This document shows, one piece after another, positions 56,583 to 64,000 of a DNA stretch of 64,000 nucleotides. The first letter of the stretch is position 1. Every line of letters starts with the position of its first letter. The stretch is from JAHJQQ01 sp963737555 (GTDB lineage Bacteria; Pseudomonadota; Gammaproteobacteria; Thiohalobacterales; Thiohalobacteraceae), in the NCBI GenBank assembly GCA_963737555.1, contig CAVTTB010000007.1:186001-250000 (forward strand). Direction: 5' to 3'. The position numbers and the translations under genes were made by a program. The notes beneath the pieces were generated by a model that worked only from the letters and a program-made list of their open reading frames with translations, had not been told where the DNA came from and made no database searches.

Positions 56583-56990
56583 TTATCCCACATTTCCAGC
56601 GATGGGGGGATGGTAGATCATCTGCACCACGGTGCCGGCGGGGTCGGCGCAGTAGAAGCTGCGGGCGCCGTCGCGGTGGGTGCGCGGCGCGGCCTTGATG
56701 GTCACGCCGTGGGCGACCAGGAAATCGTGCCAGGCATCGACCTGGGCGGGACTCGGCAGGATAAAGCCGATATGGTCGAGGACTTGAGCGCCGCCAGCGG
56801 CCGCGCCGTCAGTGCGGCGATGCAGGGCCAGATTGTCCTGGCCGGCGCTGGTCAGATAGAGATTGTCGGGGTCGGGCCGCCATTCGACCTGCATGCCCAG
56901 CAGTTCCACATAAAAATGCTCGCTGGCAGCAAGATCATCCACAGTCAGGGCCACATGGCGCAGACCCAGGGTTGCTTCGGGGCGGTTCAT
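56583..56990 (-). CDS. VOC-superfamily (glyoxalase-like) protein
   Basis: A 135-residue vicinal-oxygen-chelate protein: LRHVALTVDDLAASEHFYVE (first metal His), DHIGFILPSPAQVD (second), and FYCADPAGTVVQMIYHPP at the end. One domain, likely a dimer. Substrate unknown; lactoylglutathione lyase, dioxygenase or resistance roles cannot be separated. It lies between speD and the OsmC gene in the same direction. Confidence 0.85.
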   Translation of the reverse strand: MNRPEATLGLRHVALTVDDLAASEHFYVELLGMQVEWRPDPDNLYLTSAGQDNLALHRRTDGAAAGGAQVLDHIGFILPSPAQVDAWHDFLVAHGVTIKAAPRTHRDGARSFYCADPAGTVVQMIYHPPIAGNVG

Positions 56991-57035
56991 AGCGTGTACC
57001 TGATGTGTGATTGACGTGTGCTTGGCCAGCGCCGC

Positions 57036-57455
57036 TCAGGGCGCCTCGACCACTTCGAAATCGTGGGTGATGGTGGCGGCCTTGGCCAACATCAGCGAGG
57101 CCGAGCAGTATTTCTCGGCCGACAGCTGCACCGCCCGCTCGACCTGCTTTTCGCTCAGGCCGCGGCCGCTGACGATGAAATGGACGTGAATCTTGGTGAA
57201 CACCTTGGGCGCCTCCTCGGCACGCTCGGCCTCCAGCTCCACCACGCAATCCAGCACCGGCTGACGGGCGCGCTGAAGAATGTAGACCACATCGAACGCC
57301 GTGCAGCCGCCCATACCCAGCAGCAGCATCTCCATCGGTCGCGGACCCAGGTTACGGCCACCGCTCTCGGGCGGCCCGTCCATGACCACGGCATGGCCGC
57401 TGCCGGCCTCACCGATAAAGGTGGCGTCCTGGACCCATTTCACCCGCGCCTTCAT
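57036..57455 (-). CDS. OsmC-family protein (YhfA-like)
   Basis: A 139-residue OsmC-fold protein; family members reduce organic hydroperoxides with two Cys. The Cys residues are in LLGMGGCTAFDVVYIL and SAEKYCSASLMLAK. It is closest to E. coli YhfA, whose gene also diverges from crp, as here across a 124-bp promoter region. Confidence 0.9.
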   Translation of the reverse strand: MKARVKWVQDATFIGEAGSGHAVVMDGPPESGGRNLGPRPMEMLLLGMGGCTAFDVVYILQRARQPVLDCVVELEAERAEEAPKVFTKIHVHFIVSGRGLSEKQVERAVQLSAEKYCSASLMLAKAATITHDFEVVEAP

Positions 57456-57579
57456 GCGCCCTCCGCGCCCGTCTGAATTGTGCGAAGCCTATCACAGTTG
57501 CCCGACTCGCCGAATCCGGCCGGGGTGTTATAGTATTATGCATCTCGGCCGCTTGAACGGCCCAAGGCATAGGATTGCT

Positions 57580-58219
57580 ATGACCCTTACCAAACTGAAA
57601 ACCACCGGCAACCCGTCGATCGATCGCTTCCTGGAGCACTGTCACCGTCGGCGCTACCCGACCAAGAGCGTCATCATCTACGCCGGCGATGCGCCCGACG
57701 TGCTGTATTACATCGTCGAAGGCTCGGTCACCGTCCTGATCGAGGACGAGGACGGTCACGAGATCGTGCTTGCCTATCTCAACAAGGGCGACTTCTTCGG
57801 CGAGATGGGCCTGTTCGGCGAGAGCAGCAAACGCAGCGCCTGGGTGCGCACCCGCAGCGAATGCGAACTCGGCGAGATCAGCTACGGCCGCTTTCGGCAG
57901 ATCGCCGAAGAAGATCCCGAGCATTCTGTTCGCGCTGGCCTCGCAGATGGCGGCACGTCTGCGCACCACCAGTCGCAAGGTCTCCGACCTGGCGTTCCTG
58001 GACGTCACCGGTCGCGTCGCCCGCACCCTGCTCGATCTCTGCAAACAACCCGATGCCATGACCCATCCCGACGGCATGCAGATCCGCGTCACCCGCCAGG
58101 AAATCGGCCGCATCGTCGGCTGCTCGCGCGAAATGGTCGGTCGTGTGTTGAAGACCCTGGAGGAACAGGAACTGATCCACGCGAAAGGCAAGACCATCGT
58201 GGTGTTCGGGACGCGTTGA
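57580..58219 (+). CDS. crp: cAMP receptor protein CRP/Vfr (one frameshift)
   Basis: CRP is a global cAMP-responsive regulator. The cNMP domain has VEGSVTVLIEDEDGHEIVLA and KGDFFGEMGLFGESSKRSAW (cAMP phosphate-binding loop). The C-terminal DNA-binding domain (RKVSDLAFLDVTGRVARTLL then VTRQEIGRIVGCSREMVGRV) is nearly that of E. coli. An extra C near 57920 shifts the frame before ILFALASQMA. ATG at 57580. It is flanked by osmC and trpC as in Pseudomonas vfr. Confidence 0.95.
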
Positions 58220-58250
58220 GCGGACTTCCCGTTACTCGTAGACGACCCGG

Positions 58251-58338
58251 TAGCAGCGGCACTTGCGCCGCTGCTAGGGTTTCGGCCGCGAACCGGCAAT
58301 AGTCCGAGCCGCTCGCGGGCAGAGCCCGCTCCTACAAG
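58251..58338. repeat. Hairpin plus GTAGGAGCGGGC-type repeat after crp
   Basis: A perfect 10-bp stem (TAGCAGCGGC 58251-58260, GCCGCTGCTA 58267-58276) with a 6-nt loop lies 31 bp past the crp stop and may terminate crp. It is followed by a TCGCGGGCAGAGCCCGCTCC arm (from 58313), kin to the repeat at 46.5 kb. Confidence 0.6.
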
Positions 58339-58350
58339 CGACACGCTCCG

Positions 58351-59154
58351 CTAAGCAAACAACTCCGCCAGCTTCTGCCCCGGATCGTCCGCCTTCATGA
58401 AGGACTCGCCGACCAGGAAGGCGTGGACGTTGTGATCGCGCATCAGCGCCACATCGGCCCGCGTGTGAATGCCGCTCTCGGTCACGATCAAGCGATCATC
58501 CGGAATCTGCTTGAGTAAATCCAAGGTCGTTTCCAGCCGCATCTCGAAGGTACGCAGATTGCGGTTGTTGATGCCGATCATGCGGCACGGCAGCCGCAGC
58601 GCACGTTCCAACTCATCCGCATCGTGCACCTCGACCAGCACATCCATGCCCAACTGCGCCGCCAGCGCAGCCAGCTCTGCCATCTGCGCATCGGCCAACG
58701 CCGAGACGATCAACAGAATGCAATCGGCGCCCAGCGCGCGCGCCTCGTAGACCTGGTAGGGATCGAGCATGAAATCCTTGCGCAACACCGGCAGCTCACA
58801 GGCCGCGCGCGCCTGCTGCAGATATTCATCGGCACCTTGAAAAAAGTCGACATCGGTCAGCACCGACAGACAGGTCGCACCGCCTTCGGCATAACTGCGC
58901 GCAATCGCCGGCGGATCGAAGTGTTCACGCAACACGCCCTTGCTCGGTGATGCCTTTTTGATTTCGGCGATGACGCCGGCCTGTCCTGCGGCGATACGCC
59001 GTTCCAGTGCCGCGACGAAACCGCGCGGCGCATCGGCCACCGCGGCTTGTTCACGGACTGCGCTCAACGGCACGCGCGCCGCACGCGCCGCGACCTCTTC
59101 GGCCTTGCGGGCGAGGATTTTCTGCAGAATGTCTGGGACGCCGCCTGTCATCAT
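58351..59154 (-). CDS. trpC: Indole-3-glycerol phosphate synthase
   Basis: TrpC closes the indole ring in tryptophan synthesis. About 267 residues, monofunctional (no TrpF domain). GVPDILQKILARKAEEVAAR, IAEIKKASPSKGVLREHFDP (catalytic Lys), VLRKDFMLDPYQVYEARALG and IGINNRNLRTFE are all present. ATG at 59152-59154 is the family start. It ends the trpGDC run and converges on crp. Confidence 0.95.
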   Translation of the reverse strand: MMTGGVPDILQKILARKAEEVAARAARVPLSAVREQAAVADAPRGFVAALERRIAAGQAGVIAEIKKASPSKGVLREHFDPPAIARSYAEGGATCLSVLTDVDFFQGADEYLQQARAACELPVLRKDFMLDPYQVYEARALGADCILLIVSALADAQMAELAALAAQLGMDVLVEVHDADELERALRLPCRMIGINNRNLRTFEMRLETTLDLLKQIPDDRLIVTESGIHTRADVALMRDHNVHAFLVGESFMKADDPGQKLAELFA

Positions 59155-59228
59155 GAATCTGTTAATTGCAGAACCTGTTATCGCAGCGAAGCGCAAGCAA
59201 TGCGGGCTGGCAGGCGAGGTCACTTGAC

Positions 59229-60247
59229 CTACACACTGTTACTGACGCGCACCAGCGCGGCCAGTTTCTCACGCGCCGCGCCGCTGTCGATCACCGTCGC
59301 CGCTTTGGCGATACCGGCCGCCAACGAATCAACCAGATCGGCCGCATAGATGGCCGCACCCGCATTCAGCACGACGATGTCACGCGCCGGGCCAGGCTCG
59401 CCCGCCAGCACGCGCTGAATGATCGCCAGACTCTCGCGCGCGTCCGCCACTTTGAGCGCCGCCAGATCGCCACGGACAAAACCGAAATCTTCCGGCGCGA
59501 TTTGATAACAGCGAATCGTACCGTCTTTGAGTTCCGCGACTTCAGTCGGCGCGGCGATACTGATCTCGTCCATGCCGTCCAGCGCATTCACGACCAACGC
59601 ATGTTTGCTGCCCAGCTGTTTCAGCACTTCGGCGAGCGGCCGCACCCAATGCCTTGCTGAACACACCCAGCACCTGATGTGGCGCACTGGCCGGATTGGT
59701 CAGCGGGCCGAGCAGATTGAACAGTGTGCGCACACCCATCTCTTTGCGCGGACCGATCGCGTGCTTCATGGCGCTGTGATGCATGGGCGCGAACATGAAA
59801 CCCACGCCGACTGCGTCGATGCATTTACGCACCTGTTCCGGTTGCAGATCGAGCTTCACACCGGCCGCCTCCAGCAGGTCGGCGCTGCCGGATTTACTGG
59901 AAACGGCGCGATTACCGTGTTTCGCCACACGGCCGCCCGCGGCAGCCACCACGAAGGTGCTGGCCGTGGAAATATTAAACGTGCTGCTGCCATCGCCGCC
60001 GGTGCCGACGATATCGACCAGATGCGGACCGCCGACATCGACATGTGCGGCCAGTTCGCGCATCACCTGCGCGGCCGCGGTCAGATTCGTCGACCGTCTC
60101 GCCCTTCATGCGCATGCCGATCAGAAAACCGCCGATCTGCGCCGGCGTCGCCTGGCCGGTCATGATGATGCGCATCACCTCGGTCATCTCCGCGTGACTG
60201 AGATCGCGACGTTCGGTGATCGCGCGTATGGCTGCCTGCATGTCCAT
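59229..60247 (-). CDS. trpD: Anthranilate phosphoribosyltransferase (two frameshifts)
   Basis: TrpD joins anthranilate to PRPP. The N-terminal domain (RRDLSHAEMTEVMRIIMTGQ), then after an extra base near 60095 VDIVGTGGDGSSTFNISTAS (PRPP-binding), KHGNRAVSSKSGSADLLEA, and after another indel near 59652 RPLAEVLKQLGSKHALVVNA and GMDEISIAAPTEVAEL. Fully joined it has normal length (about 339). It is separated from trpG by a fold-back repeat, and from trpC by 74 bp. Confidence 0.94.
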
Positions 60248-60270
60248 CGTGGTTACTCTGTTTTATTTGG

Positions 60271-60358
60271 AACCGCCAAGACGCCAAGACAGATTTGTTG
60301 AAAATGCATATTGGATTTTTGAATAAGCATTCTTGGCGTCTTGGCGCCTTGGCGGTTC
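60271..60358. repeat. Fold-back repeat, GAACCGCCAAGACGCC family (copy 2)
   Basis: Left arm AACCGCCAAGACGCCAAGA (60271-60289) pairs with a longer right arm at 60331-60358 ending CCTTGGCGGTTC; the loop is AT-rich. It shares the GAACCGCCAAGACGCC core with the dacA-dat element at 9.5 kb. It sits inside the trp operon between trpG and trpD. Confidence 0.75.
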
Positions 60359-60387
60359 ATATCGTTTTTATCTCGGCGACTTGGTGG

Positions 60388-60972
60388 TTAACGCTGTCCT
60401 TCCAGAAAATTGCGCAGCATGTCGTGACCGTGCTGGGTCAATATCGACTCGGGGTGAAACTGCACGCCTTCCACCGCCAGGGTCTTGTGGCGCACGCCCA
60501 TGATCTCGTCGAGATTGCCGTGGGCATCTTGCGTCCAGGCGGTAATCTCCAGACAGTCGGGAATACTGTCCTTCTCGATCACCAGCGAGTGATAGCGTGT
60601 CGCCTCGAAGGGATTTTCCAGACCGTGGAACACACCGACGTTCTTGTGATGAATCATCGAGGTCTTGCCGTGCATGATCTCGCGGGCGTGCACGATCTTG
60701 CCGCCGAAGGCCTGGCCGATGCTCTGATGGCCGAGGCACACACCGAGGATCGGAATCTTGCCGGCGAACTCGCGGATCGTCGGCACCGACACGCCCGCCT
60801 CGTTGGGCGTGCACGGCCCCGGTGAAATCACGATGCGTTCCGGTTTAAGCGCGGCGATGTCGGCCAGCGTGATCTGATCGTTGCGCTCCACGCGCACATC
60901 CTGCCCCAGCTCGCCCAGATACTGGACCAGGTTGTAGGTGAAGGAGTCGTAATTATCGATCATCAGCAGCAT
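60388..60972 (-). CDS. trpG: Anthranilate synthase glutamine amidotransferase subunit
   Basis: TrpG supplies ammonia to TrpE (and PabA-type roles are possible). The 194-residue class I amidotransferase has MIDNYDSFTYNLVQYLGELG, oxyanion loop ISPGPCTPNEAG, nucleophile Cys in ILGVCLGHQSIGQAFGG and GVQFHPESILTQHG (His-Glu). ATG at 60970-60972 is chosen by homology. trpE is not in the window; the ccm operon diverges here. Confidence 0.94.
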   Translation of the reverse strand: MLLMIDNYDSFTYNLVQYLGELGQDVRVERNDQITLADIAALKPERIVISPGPCTPNEAGVSVPTIREFAGKIPILGVCLGHQSIGQAFGGKIVHAREIMHGKTSMIHHKNVGVFHGLENPFEATRYHSLVIEKDSIPDCLEITAWTQDAHGNLDEIMGVRHKTLAVEGVQFHPESILTQHGHDMLRNFLEGQR

Positions 60973-61142
60973 ATAGAAATCTATCCGTTTGTTTTTACTG
61001 GATATTAACCAGCCAAGCGGGGCGCGATAGCCGCTAATATACCCACTTTTTACGCTTACACCCATCCCGCCATGCGGCTTCGATGGCAAACGGCGCCGAT
61101 GCATAATCGCCTGACGGAGCGACAAATAATATTTGGGAAATT

Positions 61143-61156
61143 TGTGACAACTCACA
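61143..61156. promoter_or_regulatory. TGTGA-N4-TCACA palindrome upstream of ccmA
   Basis: TGTGA (61143-61147) and TCACA (61152-61156) are perfect inverted repeats with a 4-bp spacer, followed about 20 bp later by a TATATACT stretch that could be a -10 box. CRP half-sites normally have a 6-bp spacer and FNR sites a 4-bp one with TTGAT halves, so this may be a CRP/FNR-family site. It could act on ccm or trpG. Confidence 0.4.
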
Positions 61157-61215
61157 CTTTCGGCGCGAGGAGATCATATATACTGCCGCCCCAGATGCCA
61201 GCCCCTGTGGAGCTC

Positions 61216-61877
61216 ATGGATTCGACCACCGCAAACCCTTCCACACTCGCCACGGCGCCAGACCGTTTCGAGGCCCATGATCTGCATTGCGTCCGCCACG
61301 ACCGCACCTTGTTCGCGGGTCTGAATTTCGCGCTCACGCGGGGCAGATTATCCAGATCGAGGGACCGAACGGCAGCGGCAAGACCAGCCTGCTGCGGATG
61401 CTCTGCGGCCTGCTGCAACCGGCGCAGGGCGAGGTGCGTTGGCGCGGGGTGGACATCCAGGCGCAACGCACGGAGTTCCTCGCCGACGTGGCGTACGTCG
61501 GGCATTTGCACGGCATCAAGGAAGATCTCAGCCCGCGTGAAAATCTGCGCATGGCCCAGGCGCTTGGCCGCACGCGCAACGACATCAGCCTGGATCAGGC
61601 GCTCGAACGCGTCGGCCTGTACGGATTTGAAGACCTGCCGTCACGTACCTTGTCGGCTGGCCAGCGCCGCCGCGTGGCCTTGGCGCGGCTGCTGGTGTTG
61701 GATGCGCGCGTGTGGGTGCTCGATGAACCGTTCACGGCATTGGATCGCACCGGCAAGGCACTCATCGAGTCCATGCTCGAAACGCACAGCCACAACGGCG
61801 GTATCGCGATCCTCACCACCCATCAACCGGTCGAACTCACGCAGTGCGCACTGCTGAGTCTGCAGCTCGCCGCCTGA
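61216..61877 (+). CDS. ccmA: Heme exporter ATPase CcmA (one frameshift)
   Basis: CcmA is the ABC ATPase of the CcmABCD complex that releases holo-CcmE. The N-terminus (APDRFEAHDLHCVRHDRTLF) is in one frame; a missing base near 61339 restores QIIQIEGPNGSGKTSLLRML (Walker A). LSAGQRRRVALARLL (signature) and VWVLDEPFTALD (Walker B) follow. ATG at 61216 has GGAG just upstream; an in-frame ATG at 61195 is possible. ccmB starts 2 bp later. Confidence 0.94.
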
Positions 61878-61879
61878 CC

Positions 61880-62572
61880 ATGCCGATGCCGACGCTGCCT
61901 AACTTAGCCCTCGCCTGCACCGCGCTGCTGCGCCGCGACCTGACCCTGGCCTTGCGGCATCGTGGCGAGATGGCCAATCCGCTGCTGTTCTTTGTGTTGG
62001 TGGTGAGCCTGTTCCCGCTCGGCCTCGGTCCGGATTCGCACACCTTGCAGACCATCGCGCCGGGCGTGATCTGGGTCGCGGCGCTGCTGGCCGCACTGCT
62101 GTCATTGGAAGGTATTTTCCGCTCCGATTTCGAGGATGGCAGTCTCGAACAATTGCTGCTCAGCCCGCACCCGGCCGCGTTGCTGGTGTTGACCAAAGTC
62201 ATCGCGCACTGGCTGGTGAGTGGACTACCGTTGATCCTGGTCGCGCCATTGCTGGGCGTGTTGCTGAATTTGCCCACGGCGGCGATGGGCGCACTGCTGG
62301 CCACGCTCGCACTCGGTACACCGGTATTGAGTCTGATCGGCGCGATCGGCGTCGCGCTCACGGTCGGACTGCGGCGCGGCGGCGTGTTGTTGTCGCTGCT
62401 GGTGCTGCCCCTGTATGTGCCGGTGCTGATCTTCGCCTCCAGCGCCGTCGCCGATGCCGGCATCGGACTGGCGATCACCGCGCAGTTGTATTTTCTCGGT
62501 GCGCTGCTGGCCTTGGCGCTGACCCTCGCGCCACTCGCCGCCGCCGCCGCCTTACGTATCAGTGTGAGTTGA
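61880..62572 (+). CDS. ccmB: Heme exporter membrane protein CcmB
   Basis: CcmB is the six-helix membrane partner of CcmA. The 230-residue protein shows LALRHRGEMANPLLFFVLVV, RSDFEDGSLEQLLLSPHP and SLLVLPLYVPVLIFASSAV, all typical. ATG at 61880 (MPMPTLPN) is chosen over upstream in-frame codons, which overlap ccmA. Confidence 0.95.
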   Translation: MPMPTLPNLALACTALLRRDLTLALRHRGEMANPLLFFVLVVSLFPLGLGPDSHTLQTIAPGVIWVAALLAALLSLEGIFRSDFEDGSLEQLLLSPHPAALLVLTKVIAHWLVSGLPLILVAPLLGVLLNLPTAAMGALLATLALGTPVLSLIGAIGVALTVGLRRGGVLLSLLVLPLYVPVLIFASSAVADAGIGLAITAQLYFLGALLALALTLAPLAAAAALRISVS

Positions 62573-62585
62573 TAGGACAGACACG

Positions 62586-63335
62586 ATGTGGACCTTCTTC
62601 CATAAACTGGCCTCGCCGAAATATTTCTACGACATCTCCGGGCGTCTGCTGCCGTGGTTCGCGACCGCGACTGTGCTGCTGCTGCTCGCCGGTCTGTACC
62701 AGGGCCTGTGGGTCGCGCCCGCCGATTATCAGCAGGGCGACAGTTATCGCATCATGTTCATCCATGTGCCGGCCGCGTGGATGTCGATGTTCGTCTATAT
62801 GCTCATGGCCGGCGCCGGCGCCATCGGCCTGATCTGGAAGATCAAACTTGCCGATATCGTCGCCGCGAGCTGCGCACCGCTCGGCGCCTCGTTCACCTTT
62901 CTGGCGCTGGTCACCGGCTCGCTGTGGGGCAAACCGATGTGGGGCGCCTGGTGGGTGTGGGATGCGCGCCTGACCTCGGAACTTATTCTGCTGTTTCTGT
63001 ACTTAGGTTATATCGCCTTGCAATCGGCCATCGACGACACGCGCACCGCGGCACGCGCCTCGACGGTGTTGGCGCTGGTCGGCGTGGTGAACATCCCCAT
63101 CATTCATTACTCGGTGGTGTGGTGGAACACGCTGCATCAAGGCGCGACCGTCACCAAGATGGGCGCACCGTCGATCGCTACCTCGATGCTGATTCCGCTG
63201 CTGCTGATGGCGCTGGCTTTTAAATTGTATTTCTTCACCGTGGTGTTGCTGCGTGCGCGTAATGAAGTCTTGAAACGCGAGAGCGGCAGCGGCTGGGTAC
63301 GTGATGTATTGGGCATTAAAGTGAGTAAGGTATGA
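62586..63335 (+). CDS. ccmC: Heme-handling protein CcmC
   Basis: CcmC brings heme to CcmE on the periplasmic side. The 249-residue, six-helix protein has the tryptophan-rich WWD motif (WGAWWVWDARLTSELILLFL) and flanking His residues (FIHVPAAW, IIHYSVVWWNTLHQGATV). Its stop overlaps ccmD (ATGA). Confidence 0.96.
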   Translation: MWTFFHKLASPKYFYDISGRLLPWFATATVLLLLAGLYQGLWVAPADYQQGDSYRIMFIHVPAAWMSMFVYMLMAGAGAIGLIWKIKLADIVAASCAPLGASFTFLALVTGSLWGKPMWGAWWVWDARLTSELILLFLYLGYIALQSAIDDTRTAARASTVLALVGVVNIPIIHYSVVWWNTLHQGATVTKMGAPSIATSMLIPLLLMALAFKLYFFTVVLLRARNEVLKRESGSGWVRDVLGIKVSKV

Positions 63336-63499
63336 CACTCTCCGAATTTCTCAACATGGGCGGCTACGCGTTCTACGTCTGGACGTCGTACGCGCTGGCC
63401 GGCGTGATCCTGATCGCCAATGTCCTGATGCCGATGCTGAATGCGCGCAGGCAGCGCCGCGAGCTGATCGGTAAACTGCGTCGCGAGGGCCGCGTATGA
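63332..63499 (+). CDS. ccmD: CcmD small membrane protein
   Basis: A 55-residue single-helix protein that stabilises CcmABC-CcmE. It reads LSEFLNMGGYAFYVWTSYAL and then LAGVILIANVLMPM, with a basic tail (RRQRRELIGKLRREG). The MGGYAFYVW motif is the family mark. It overlaps ccmC and ccmE by ATGA at both ends. Confidence 0.92.
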   Translation: MTLSEFLNMGGYAFYVWTSYALAGVILIANVLMPMLNARRQRRELIGKLRREGRV

Positions 63500-63948
63500 C
63501 ACCGAAACGCAAACAACGTCTGATGTTCGTCGCCCTGATCGTGATTGGCATCGGTGCCGCCGTGGCGCTGGCGCTGTCGGCCTTCCAGGAAAACCTGCTG
63601 TACTTCTACACGCCGACACAGGTCGCCAATGGTGAAGCGCCCAAAGGCCGCGCCTTCCGTGTCGGTGGTTTGGTCGAAGCCGGCAGCGTCACGCGCGAGT
63701 CGGACGGGCTGACCGTGCATTTCACCGTCACCGACACCGCCAAGAGCATTCCCATTACCTACAAGGGCATCCTGCCCGATCTGTTCCGCGAGGGTCAGGG
63801 CATCGTCGCCATGGGCCGACTCGACGCCAACGATGCGTTCGTCGCCGATGAGGTGCTCGCCAAGCACGACGAGAACTACATGCCGCCGGAAGTCGGCGAT
63901 GCAATCAAGAAGGCCGGCATGCACGTCAAACCCGGAGACAAACCATGA
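63496..63948 (+). CDS. ccmE: Heme chaperone CcmE
   Basis: CcmE holds heme covalently before handing it to CcmF. The 150-residue protein has an N-terminal anchor (LMFVALIVIGIGAAVALALS), the OB-fold core (RVGGLVEAGSVTRESDGLTV) and the heme-binding His near residue 124 in VLAKHDENYMPP. Its stop overlaps ccmF. Confidence 0.96.
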   Translation: MTPKRKQRLMFVALIVIGIGAAVALALSAFQENLLYFYTPTQVANGEAPKGRAFRVGGLVEAGSVTRESDGLTVHFTVTDTAKSIPITYKGILPDLFREGQGIVAMGRLDANDAFVADEVLAKHDENYMPPEVGDAIKKAGMHVKPGDKP

Positions 63949-64000
63949 TTCCAGAACTCGGCCATTTCGCCTTGATCCTGGCGCTGTGCCTGGCGCTCGC
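63945..64000 (+). CDS. ccmF: Cytochrome c heme lyase CcmF (partial)
   Basis: The first 18 codons, MIPELGHFALILALCLAL, match the start of CcmF, the membrane heme lyase subunit. ATG at 63945 overlaps the ccmE stop. The remainder lies beyond the window. Confidence 0.88.
   Translation, partial: MIPELGHFALILALCLAL

Noticed and set aside
61143..61156. A standard CRP site before ccmA
   Set aside because: The spacer between half-sites is 4 bp instead of 6, so it was listed only as a CRP/FNR-like palindrome.
1..64000. tRNA, rRNA, riboswitch or CRISPR
   Set aside because: No intergenic stretch read as a cloverleaf, known riboswitch core or regular spaced repeats. A structure search could still find a small RNA that I cannot see by eye.

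Overview
The window reads as a chromosomal segment of a GC-rich gammaproteobacterium. Almost every gene has its best-known relatives there. Several neighbourhoods match gene orders I remember from Pseudomonas-like genomes: gatC|mreBCD, mrdA-rodA-mltB-rlpA-dacA-ybeD-lipB-lipA, murU/amgK-lptD-surA-pdxA-rsmA-apaG-apaH, trpGDC-crp-osmC-speD-coq7, and ccmABCDEF. Coq7, the system I cytochrome c maturation genes, the CRP-type regulator and PEP-CTERM proteins fit an aerobic or facultative environmental member, perhaps Chromatiales-like. The genus cannot be fixed from this sequence. I saw no rRNA, tRNA, CRISPR array, transposase or integrase.

Layout. 1-12.5 kb: gatC (partial), then cell-shape and wall genes mreB-mreC-mreD-mrdA-rodA-mltB-rlpA-dacA, a D-amino acid aminotransferase, and ybeD-lipB-lipA. 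12.5-15.7 kb: a beta-carbonic anhydrase whose frame runs into a fold-back repeat, a GT-B glycosyltransferase, a PilZ protein and murU. 16.1-19.7 kb: an accessory cassette (alpha-oxoamine synthase, YggS-like PLP protein, SAM methyltransferase, divergent NarL/LuxR-type regulator) lying between murU and amgK. 20-32.5 kb: amgK, lptD, surA, pdxA, rsmA, a USP/transaldolase/6-phosphogluconolactonase/glucokinase block, apaG, apaH. 32.5-43.8 kb, all minus strand: a Gly/Asp-rich secreted protein, a GGDEF-EAL protein with a substrate-binding protein, folA, thyA, lgt, an RlmI-type methyltransferase, and a GT2-VTT-GT39 lipid or sugar cluster. 43.9-52.4 kb: YyaL-type protein, mscL, a small lipoprotein, a divergent sigma-70 factor, a CI-like repressor with palindromic operators, a YqhA-type protein, an LtaS-like enzyme and coq7. 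52.4-55.6 kb: a secreted-protein island with two PEP-CTERM proteins. 55.6-61 kb: speD, VOC, OsmC, crp, trpC, trpD, trpG. 61.2-64 kb: ccmA-F, with ccmF cut by the window edge.

The main caveat is that about twenty normally indispensable genes carry single-base indels, mostly insertions outside homopolymers. Reading across the indel restores a full-length protein in each case. I treat these as sequence errors and annotate the genes as intact CDSs with their shift positions. Coordinates of such genes span both frames.

The strongest candidates for something new are the 16-20 kb oxoamine-synthase cassette with its perfect 9-5-9 palindrome and pseudo-receiver regulator, the PEP-CTERM island between coq7 and speD, the divergent sigma factor next to an autoregulated repressor-like gene, and several families of fold-back repeats in intergenic DNA.
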